DNA of 6,981 nucleotides from Clostridiaceae bacterium. GTDB taxonomy: Bacteria > Bacillota > Clostridia > Acetivibrionales > DTU013. The stretch lies in assembly GCA_012799845.1 (NCBI GenBank), contig JAAZKL010000381.1, forward strand, positions 1-6,981, written 5' to 3'. Position 1 is the stretch's first letter, and the number at the start of each line of letters is the position of its first letter. The position numbers and the translations under genes are program-made. Under the pieces are notes generated by a model. That model saw only the letters and a program-made list of their open reading frames with translations. It did no database searches and was not told the DNA's origin. Positions 1 to 4,156 of this stretch are shown here, one piece after another.

Positions 1-1
1 A

Positions 2-505
2 TCTCCGCTCATCCCGGTTAATACTTATGGATATGTAAGGGTATTGGAAAAACTTCATCTTGAAGCAGAATGGGAGGCACGTTTCGGGAAGCTGAAATAT
101 ACTGACGGTTTGACTCATCATTATGACATAGCACAAAACTATCATGCAGCAATGTTTATGTGGGGCGATGAGAATGGCATATTGAAGGATATCGATTCTC
201 TGTCGAATGTATTGGAAAGACACCCGCTGCAGTATTCGATTTGTCCCAATAGATACAGTATCGGTATGATCCTTTTTACCAGAGAAACCTGGATCGACAT
301 GGGGCTGTTTCCTGTCACTGCCGGAAGCAATCTTGGCGCGGATGAGGAACATATTTGTTGTTACTGCATGATGAACGGTAAAGCGATGGTGGTTGCCGAA
401 AATGCGGTGGCAGGGCATTTAGGATATGGAACTCAAACGGAAAAAATGATGGATTATTATGAAAACAATATAAAAGGAGCACATATCAATGTGGGGACTA
501 CATGA
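2..505 (+). CDS. Glycosyltransferase (family 2-like), C-terminal fragment
   Basis: The frame is open through the left edge, so only the last 167 residues are present and the start lies outside the window; the TTG at 44 is internal to the frame. The fragment resembles the second half of GT-A fold, family 2 glycosyltransferases. It has a segment FTRETWIDMGLFP followed by GADEEH, which matches the family pattern of an aromatic-rich 'iGgf' stretch and then a Gly-Ala/Asp-Glu acidic pair around the catalytic-base position. It then has AENAVAGHLGYGTQ, resembling the 'n..vgH' tail motif. Such enzymes transfer a sugar from an activated nucleotide donor, often in surface polysaccharide synthesis. No membrane segment is visible. 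The TGA stop overlaps the ATG of the next small ORF (ATGA), which suggests that an operon once continued. The assignment rests on motif shape only. The donor and acceptor cannot be told, and a different GT-A family remains possible. Confidence 0.5.
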   Translation, partial: SPLIPVNTYGYVRVLEKLHLEAEWEARFGKLKYTDGLTHHYDIAQNYHAAMFMWGDENGILKDIDSLSNVLERHPLQYSICPNRYSIGMILFTRETWIDMGLFPVTAGSNLGADEEHICCYCMMNGKAMVVAENAVAGHLGYGTQTEKMMDYYENNIKGAHINVGTT

Positions 506-609
506 ATCAATTTGCCGAGTTAAATAATGGCATCAATTCCCACGATTACAATTTTGGCGGCAAGCTCAGATGCTATCAGCATTATTATATTGATAAATTA
601 TTAAAATAG
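502..609 (+). pseudogene. 35-codon ORF, probable broken 5' end of a gene
   Basis: The ORF begins at an ATG overlapping the previous stop and ends at TAG after 35 residues (MNQFAELNNG... to ...YYIDKLLK). The product is not recognised. A good ribosome binding site, AAAGGAG at 472-478, sits 22 bases upstream of this ATG. It is better placed for the ATG at 489, which opens another frame (MWGLHES...) and closes after 12 codons. A natural reading is that a gene starting at 489 suffered a small indel near 505-510, shifting it into the 502 frame, and was later cut off near the group II intron remnant. That is inference. It could instead be chance open frame after a terminal operon gene. Confidence 0.3.
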
Positions 610-649
610 CACTGACACAAGCCAGGGATTTAGAATGTGAATAACATGA

Positions 650-820
650 AACGATCTGATTCAACTGATCGATAACTACAAAGTATGGGTATATGCAAAC
701 ACCAGAAAAGGCTACTGGAGAATCGCTAACAGTCCCATCCTTTCTGCAGCCTTACCTGATGAGCTTCTTAAGTAACAAGGGTTTCCGGCAATTACCGAAA
801 GGTGCTTACCAGTACACTGA
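650..820 (+). pseudogene. Group II intron maturase, C-terminal remnant
   Basis: The translated frame reads NDLIQLIDNYKVW, then YANTRKGYWRIANSPIL at 692-742. This matches the very conserved C-terminal block of group II intron-encoded reverse transcriptase/maturases, where the 'NTRKGYWRIA.SPIL' string follows the X/maturase region in the DNA-binding or HNH-proximal tail. A TAA at 773-775 interrupts the frame, but homologous-looking residues continue (QGFPAITERCLPVH) to a TGA at 818-820, ten bases before domain V. That is the spacing expected of an intact element. To the left the frame ends at a TGA (647-649), while an adjacent frame reads MKR, so at least one indel separates this tail from the rest. 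Missing the reverse transcriptase domain, it cannot make an active protein. Confidence 0.8.
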
Positions 821-828
821 TTCCTGTT

Positions 829-864
829 GAACCGCTATATACTGAACGGTACGTGCGGTGGTGT
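829..864 (+). ncRNA. Group II intron domain V (degenerate)
   Basis: The segment folds as the domain V hairpin. The lower stem is ACCGCTATA (831-839) against TGCGGTGGT (854-862), a two-base CG bulge lies at 852-853, and a short upper stem TACT/GGTA (840-843 with 848-851) is capped by GAAC (844-847). The bulge and tetraloop positions are those of domain V, the catalytic core of the ribozyme. Several pairs are weakened to G-U, and A837 faces C856, breaking the lower stem. In intact relatives this arm is, from memory, fully paired (GCCGTA with TACGGT). The decay agrees with the broken maturase upstream. Confidence 0.75.
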
Positions 865-906
865 GAGAGGTCGGCAGGTGAAACAATCACCTGTCTCGTA
901 CTCAAT
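865..906 (+). ncRNA. Group II intron domain VI and 3' splice end (degenerate)
   Basis: GAG (865-867) pairs with CTC (901-903), leaving A900 unpaired in the position of the branch-point adenosine. The distal stem GGCAGGTG (873-880) pairs with CACCTGTC (888-895) around the loop AAACAAT. The middle helix AGG (868-870) would meet CGT (897-899) with a G-G mismatch, so the fold is damaged but legible. The intron should end at about 904-906. Confidence 0.65.
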
Positions 907-1119
907 TATGCCCTGTTCCATGATGATGCTGCCAAACGGGCATTACGAAAAGCTGCCGGACCCGTTAAAATATAATCAGTTGGAAAAGAGACTGTTGCTG
1001 ATGGCCAGGGAGCAGTTAAAACCAACCGGACCCTGATCGATAAAATTTTGCATTTGCGCAGCGCCAGCTTGTTTTTTATATCCTATAACGTGTCCTACAG
1101 GGAATTCGACATCATCAGT
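907..1119. other. Gap between intron remnant and membrane-protein gene
   Basis: No confident gene. A short frame from ATG 908 to TGA 1036 would encode 42 residues with an amphipathic look (ending YNQLEKRLLLMAREQLKPTGP is 21 residues of that tail, split here as YNQLEKRLLL and MAREQLKPTGP). It has no ribosome binding site and begins right at the intron 3' end, so it could be leftover 3' exon of the interrupted gene. I do not recognise it. The frame of the following membrane protein is also open from 976, but without a convincing start signal. Confidence 0.3.
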
Positions 1120-1611
1120 ATGGTAGCCAGTGTTCTCTTGCTCATACTGAGACTGGCCATCTTTATCCACGGCGTTCTCCTTCCGGACCGGGTAGTTACT
1201 TTAGCAGGTAAGGCATACAGAAGAAACTGGAGCCCTGGCACTATGTTTGTCATATTGGTGGTAGGATCGCCTGTAGCTATCCCGGCATTTTTAATAAATT
1301 CGAGTTTTTATTACCGCTTGTGCCTGCTGGGAGCCGGTATTTTCTTTCTGAGCCTGTTTGTCCTCTCCTTTATTTATGAATATATCGACAGCAAAGAAAA
1401 TCAAGACGACAGGTTTAGAAGGACCGTCATCGGGATCGTGGCCGTATTCCTGATATTGTGCGTGCTGGGATATGTAGCTTTCACAACAGTGCCGAAATAC
1501 GGGCCGTTTGACAACTATGACAAGGTTCAGCAACAGCTCAGGCAATGGGAAAAATTTAAGAAAGAGCACCCGGAACTGTTCAATAATAAGACGGACAATG
1601 GGGACCCGTAA
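1120..1611 (+). CDS. Hypothetical four-helix membrane protein
   Basis: The product has 163 residues if it starts at ATG 1120, and no family is recognised. Hydrophobic segments lie at about residues 2-21, 41-59, 65-89 and 102-123. A short basic loop (KAYRRNW) separates the first two, and an acidic/charged loop (DSKENQDDRFRR) separates the last two. The hydrophilic tail of about 40 residues (DKVQQQLRQWEKFKKEHPE) looks helical and highly charged. By the positive-inside tendency the first loop should be cytoplasmic. The start is uncertain: AGGGAA at 1099-1104 is a weak ribosome site 15 bases before ATG 1120. GTG 1090 and TTG 1048 are in-frame alternatives that would add 10 or 24 residues, and the frame is open from 976. 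The gene converges with cutA, with 93 bases between the stops. It follows the intron remnant, so it may have lost its original promoter. Confidence 0.55.
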   Translation: MVASVLLLILRLAIFIHGVLLPDRVVTLAGKAYRRNWSPGTMFVILVVGSPVAIPAFLINSSFYYRLCLLGAGIFFLSLFVLSFIYEYIDSKENQDDRFRRTVIGIVAVFLILCVLGYVAFTTVPKYGPFDNYDKVQQQLRQWEKFKKEHPELFNNKTDNGDP

Positions 1612-1704
1612 TCATGTGAAATATGAATGACCGGGGAATGTCATCCATGAAAAAACACTTGAAGGTACCGGTGATATGTTGATCGGTTGCCTTAGCCAGA
1701 CGCT

Positions 1705-2040
1705 TTATTCTTCCGCCGGTCGATCCCTGCGTGTTTGCTCATCTATCCATGACAAATACGCCGCGCTTCCGTTCTCCACATCTATAAACAGGATCTCCGG
1801 CGTCTCATATGGATGGAATTCCAGAAGCTTTTTCTCCAGTTCGGGATACAATTCCTTCCTGGTCTTAAGCAGCACCAGTATCTCATCGTCATGGCACAGC
1901 TCACCCTTCCATGCATAGTGGCTTTTTATCCCGATCTCCTGTATGCATGCCGCCAGTTTGCTCCTGAGGATCTCATCTATCACAGGCCTTGCCTGCTCTT
2001 CGCTCTCAAATGTCGTCAGTACTATTCCATATTTGCTCAT
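1705..2040 (-). CDS. cutA: Divalent-cation tolerance protein CutA
   Basis: At 111 residues it has the usual length of the small trimeric CutA1 family, and the landmarks occur in order: KLAACIQEIG (28-37), SHYAWKGEL (40-48), an acidic DDEILVLLKT (51-60), HPYETPEI (76-83) and a terminal YLSWID (95-100). There is no signal peptide or membrane segment, so it is cytoplasmic. The family was named for copper tolerance in E. coli, but its role in most bacteria is unsettled; a ferredoxin-like trimer that binds metals or small ligands is what is established. The ATG is preceded by a strong AGGAGGGA (reverse complement of 2046-2053) at suitable spacing, which fixes the start. It stands alone, divergent from the serpin gene by 469 bases. 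No clear terminator is seen downstream. The tail after residue 101 (TRRDRPAEE) is charged and probably disordered. Confidence 0.93.
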   Translation of the reverse strand: MSKYGIVLTTFESEEQARPVIDEILRSKLAACIQEIGIKSHYAWKGELCHDDEILVLLKTRKELYPELEKKLLEFHPYETPEILFIDVENGSAAYLSWIDEQTRRDRPAEE

Positions 2041-2159
2041 ACAAATCCCTCCTGCCTTATTTTACCACATAATTGAATGAGTTTCCTTGTTCTTGCATGG
2101 TTTTTCATTCCACATTTTCATTGGATGTATTTGCGTTTTCGTGATAAACCATATCGCTC

Positions 2160-2336
2160 ATGTGCAGGGCTATACAGGAATGCAGAGCATGTATGCCTGT
2201 CAATCCGAAGATCCTCGATATGGTATGCGGCTCGGGCGTGCTGACCATCGTGGGCGATATGCATCAACCCGTCAACCTGGGGACAGTTCTGTTTTCTATG
2301 AACTGTCCCCGGTACAGACCGTATACTGAAAATTGA
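2160..2336 (+). pseudogene. Possible coding relic, function unknown
   Basis: Within the cutA-serpin gap one plus-strand frame (ATG 2160 or 2193 to TGA 2334) has strong G/C bias at third positions between about 2205 and 2280, like the real genes here. It reads KILDMVCGSGVLTIVGDM. The ILDMVCGSG part looks like motif I of class I SAM-dependent methyltransferases, but the rest does not continue the fold and the frame runs into the palindrome at 2279-2310. No ribosome binding site precedes either ATG. It could be a captured gene fragment or a chance frame, so the call is weak. Confidence 0.22.
2279..2310. repeat. Long palindrome with GGGGACAGTTC arms
   Basis: GGGGACAGTTC (2279-2289) is followed by a 10-base spacer and its exact reverse complement GAACTGTCCCC (2300-2310), an 11-bp perfect stem that a T-G and a C-G pair can extend. 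Three further direct GAACTGTCCC-like copies follow to the right. Hairpins of this GGGGAC...GTCCCC type are scattered in many Clostridia and resemble the REP-like palindromes mobilised by IS200-related (Y1) transposases. That link is inference from memory, since no transposase gene is in the window. No T-tract follows, so it is not a typical terminator. Confidence 0.7.
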
Positions 2337-2395
2337 GAACTGTCCCCTAAGCTTATATGTGCAGAACTGTCCCTCTTCCTGAAAAAACTGACCCT
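2300..2395 (+). repeat. Cluster of GAACTGTCCC direct repeats
   Basis: The copies are GAACTGTCCCC at 2300-2310 (right arm of the palindrome), GAACTGTCCCC at 2337-2347, GAACTGTCCC at 2364-2373, and a diverged AACTGACCCT at 2386-2395. Start-to-start spacing is 37, 27 and about 21 bases, so this is neither a regular tandem repeat nor a CRISPR array. The cluster ends about 55 bases before the presumed serpin promoter. Confidence 0.65.
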
Positions 2396-2450
2396 CAGAT
2401 TGCACTAAGCATGCAATAATATGGTTTTTTCAAAAGCTAACAGCGAACAT

Positions 2451-2479
2451 TTGCTTTTTTACTTTCGTCTTTATATATG
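2451..2479 (+). promoter_or_regulatory. Possible serpin promoter
   Basis: TTGCTT (2451-2456) is separated by 17 bases from TATATG (2474-2479); TATATA at 2472 is an alternative with 15 bases. The -35 match is poor (three of six), but the site lies in an AT-rich stretch just upstream of the serpin ribosome binding site, giving a leader of roughly 20-25 bases. Predicted by eye only. Confidence 0.33.
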
Positions 2480-2509
2480 ACTGTCCAACGGTTAAGGAGG
2501 AAACCAACA

Positions 2510-3901
2510 ATGAATGAAAAGAAAGAATTTGATGCTGTCGGTGATAGTCCTGGAAAGTTCGTAAACGAAGGAAAAGATGCAAACTACATAAAGAAAAGCA
2601 ATAAACGGCAGAAATATGTGGTTGCTGCAGCTTGCGTATTACTGCTGCTGAGCGTAATTATCGCAGTGTTGATTACCGGGACCGGAAATCGGGATTCAGG
2701 ACTTGTGCGGGATGTTATTTATCCGAAAGCTTATGCATTTGACGACCATGATGCAGGGATGGACATCAGTGAGCAGAACCCTGTTGATGACAGCTTTTTA
2801 ACGACCCTTGAGGAGTTTTCGTACAATACGGGATCCCTTGTACTTACGGATAAGGGCATAAATATCAACTATTCGCCGCTGTCATTATACTATGCCCTGT
2901 CTGTCGCAGCCTCAGGTGCCGGCGGCGATACGAGAGCTCAGTTGCTCGCTTTGCTGGGTGTTTCTGAACCCCGGGTGCTTGAAGAGCAGTGCGGTAATCT
3001 CTACAGAAGGGTTTACAGAGATAATGAAATCGGAAAGCTTAAAATCGCGAACTCTATTTGGATGGATAATGATATGAACGGCGAACCGGTTTCGTTTAAA
3101 GATAGTTTTGTAAAGAGTGCGGCTGCGAATTTCTATGCAAGCTGCCATAGTGTCGATTTCTCTGAAAACAAAACGGGAAAGGCTATGGCCGAGTGGGTAT
3201 CAGCCAACACCAACGGAACGCTTTCGCCGGCAATCGAAATTTATCCTGAACAGATACTGTCGATACTGAACACGGTTTATTTTTACGACCAATGGATCGA
3301 CCGTTTTAACAGGAGCAAAACTGCTGAAGATACGTTTTATCTCTCAAATGGCAAAGAGATAAAAGTTGATTTTATGAATAAAACCAATCCCACGACCGGA
3401 TTCAGCAGAGGCGAAAGTTTCACCAGGTCCGGCCTGACGCTGAAAAATGCAGGCCGTATGGTATTCATACTGCCTGACGAAGGCGTTTCTCCATACGATT
3501 TGCTTGCGTCTCCCGAACGGATGAAAGAGACCTTCGAAGGAGGAGAATCATTCTATGGGGAAGTAGTATGGAAAATACCCAAGTTCAGTTTCGGTTCGAA
3601 ACTTGCATTGACAGATGTCCTCAAAAGCCTTGGGGTAAGCTCTGCTTTCCTGCCTGACGCAGACTTCAGCGGAATAACAGACCACATGGCATTCATAACT
3701 GACGTGCTCCAGCAAACCCATATAGCAATTGATGAAGACGGCGTTGAAGCGTCTGCATTTACCCAGATCGCCTATGCAGGAGCTGCGCTCCCGGAAGGCC
3801 GCGCAGAAATGATCCTTAACCGGCCATTTATATATTATATCACCGCTCCTGACGGCAGCCTGCTGTTTGTCGGCGTATGTGAGAATCCGGCTGAAAGATA
3901 A
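2510..3901 (+). CDS. Membrane-anchored serpin (serine/cysteine protease inhibitor)
   Basis: The product has 463 residues starting at ATG 2510, chosen because AAGGAGG (2494-2500) lies nine bases upstream; the in-frame ATG at 2477 lacks such a site. Residues 1-35 are charged and presumably cytoplasmic, and 36-56 form one hydrophobic helix without a lipobox. The serpin domain fills about 90-463, a full-length fold of roughly 370 residues. Family landmarks seen are NYSPLSLYYAL (120-130), a GDTRAQLLALLGV stretch (139-151), the NTVYFYDQW strand (254-262), WKIPKFSF (354-361), and the C-terminal NRPFIYYI (437-444) with LLFVGVCENP (451-460). The reactive-loop hinge is EDGVEASAFT (409-418), close to the inhibitory consensus E-E-G-T-E-A-A-A-A-T, so inhibition by loop insertion is plausible. 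Oddities are Val at P14 and Phe at P9. Counting from the hinge, P1-P1' would be Ala424-Ala425, suggesting an elastase- or subtilisin-like target. The stretch after it is about three residues longer than in antitrypsin, so the bond is uncertain. The target is unknown. Confidence 0.93.
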   Translation: MNEKKEFDAVGDSPGKFVNEGKDANYIKKSNKRQKYVVAAACVLLLLSVIIAVLITGTGNRDSGLVRDVIYPKAYAFDDHDAGMDISEQNPVDDSFLTTLEEFSYNTGSLVLTDKGININYSPLSLYYALSVAASGAGGDTRAQLLALLGVSEPRVLEEQCGNLYRRVYRDNEIGKLKIANSIWMDNDMNGEPVSFKDSFVKSAAANFYASCHSVDFSENKTGKAMAEWVSANTNGTLSPAIEIYPEQILSILNTVYFYDQWIDRFNRSKTAEDTFYLSNGKEIKVDFMNKTNPTTGFSRGESFTRSGLTLKNAGRMVFILPDEGVSPYDLLASPERMKETFEGGESFYGEVVWKIPKFSFGSKLALTDVLKSLGVSSAFLPDADFSGITDHMAFITDVLQQTHIAIDEDGVEASAFTQIAYAGAALPEGRAEMILNRPFIYYITAPDGSLLFVGVCENPAER

Positions 3902-3922
3902 ATATTGCTTTGCTAACCGCCA

Positions 3923-3970
3923 TCAGACTGTTATAGCTGCTATAAGACTGTTATAGCTGCTGTCAGACTG
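3923..3970. repeat. 20-bp tandem repeat, 2.4 copies
   Basis: Unit TCAGACTGTTATAGCTGCTA (3923-3942) is followed by TAAGACTGTTATAGCTGCTG (3943-3962) and a partial TCAGACTG (3963-3970), with an exact 20-base period. A perfect interrupted palindrome TTATAGC-T-GCTATAA (3931-3945) sits across the first junction; its counterpart in the second unit is degraded. It starts 22 bases after the serpin stop. Its function is unknown, and replication slippage is the simplest origin. Confidence 0.75.
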
Positions 3971-4073
3971 ATATTTGCCAGGATCCCGGCAGTACTGAAT
4001 GATCACTCTGCCCAACACCTGCAGGACCGGTCTGACTATAGCGGGATCCATGAAGGAATGCCCTGATCATAGC

Positions 4074-4108
4074 AAAACCCTTGAAGAATAAATATCCTCA
4101 AGGGTTTT
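4074..4108. terminator. Bidirectional rho-independent terminator
   Basis: AAAACCCTTGA (4074-4084) and TCAAGGGTTTT (4098-4108) are exact reverse complements, an 11-bp stem around a 13-base AT-rich loop. The right flank is TATATATTAT-like and the stem edges are A/T runs on both strands, so it can stop transcripts of the serpin (stop 173 bases to the left) and of the minus-strand glycoside hydrolase (stop 49 bases to the right). Its placement between convergent genes supports the call. Confidence 0.78.
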
Positions 4109-4156
4109 ATATATTATACTGCTATTATAAATTGCAGACCATGCATGGATCGTGGT

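Larger units (their letters stand above)
641..906 (+). mobile_element. Group II intron, degraded 3' remnant
   Basis: The order here is the 3' end of a bacterial group II intron: the maturase C-terminus, a short gap, domain V, then domain VI ending in an ACTC-type 3' end. Everything upstream (5' end, domains I-III, reverse transcriptase) is missing, and no GTGYG-type 5' intron end is visible to the left. The protein part has lost its frame and carries an internal stop, and the RNA stems have lost pairs, so the element should be inactive. The left boundary is the point where recognisable maturase sequence fades. The right boundary is set by the domain VI fold and is good to a few bases. The host gene it entered cannot be identified. 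Confidence 0.75.

Noticed and set aside
827..1036. 69-codon frame on the plus strand.
   Set aside because: Its first part is the translation of intron domains V and VI. Only the part after 908 could be coding, and that is noted as a gap.
1627..1644. ATGAC-n8-GTCAT as a terminator for the membrane protein or cutA.
   Set aside because: Only five base pairs, no GC-rich stem and no adjoining T-tract.
2059..2067. Extended -10-like TGGTAAAAT on the minus strand upstream of cutA.
   Set aside because: A start from it would fall inside the cutA ribosome binding site, and no -35 is seen, so it was not called as a promoter.
2279..2395. CRISPR array.
   Set aside because: The repeats are about 10 bases, unequally spaced and one is inverted; spacers of regular length are absent.
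2477..2509. Upstream ATG at 2477 as the serpin start.
   Set aside because: It overlaps the presumed -10 region and has no ribosome binding site, whereas ATG 2510 has AAGGAGG at ideal distance.
3981..4049. Inverted GGATCCCG (3981-3988) and CGGGATCC (4042-4049).
   Set aside because: Eight-base arms about 53 bases apart, with no further pairing or context to suggest a function; chance is likely.
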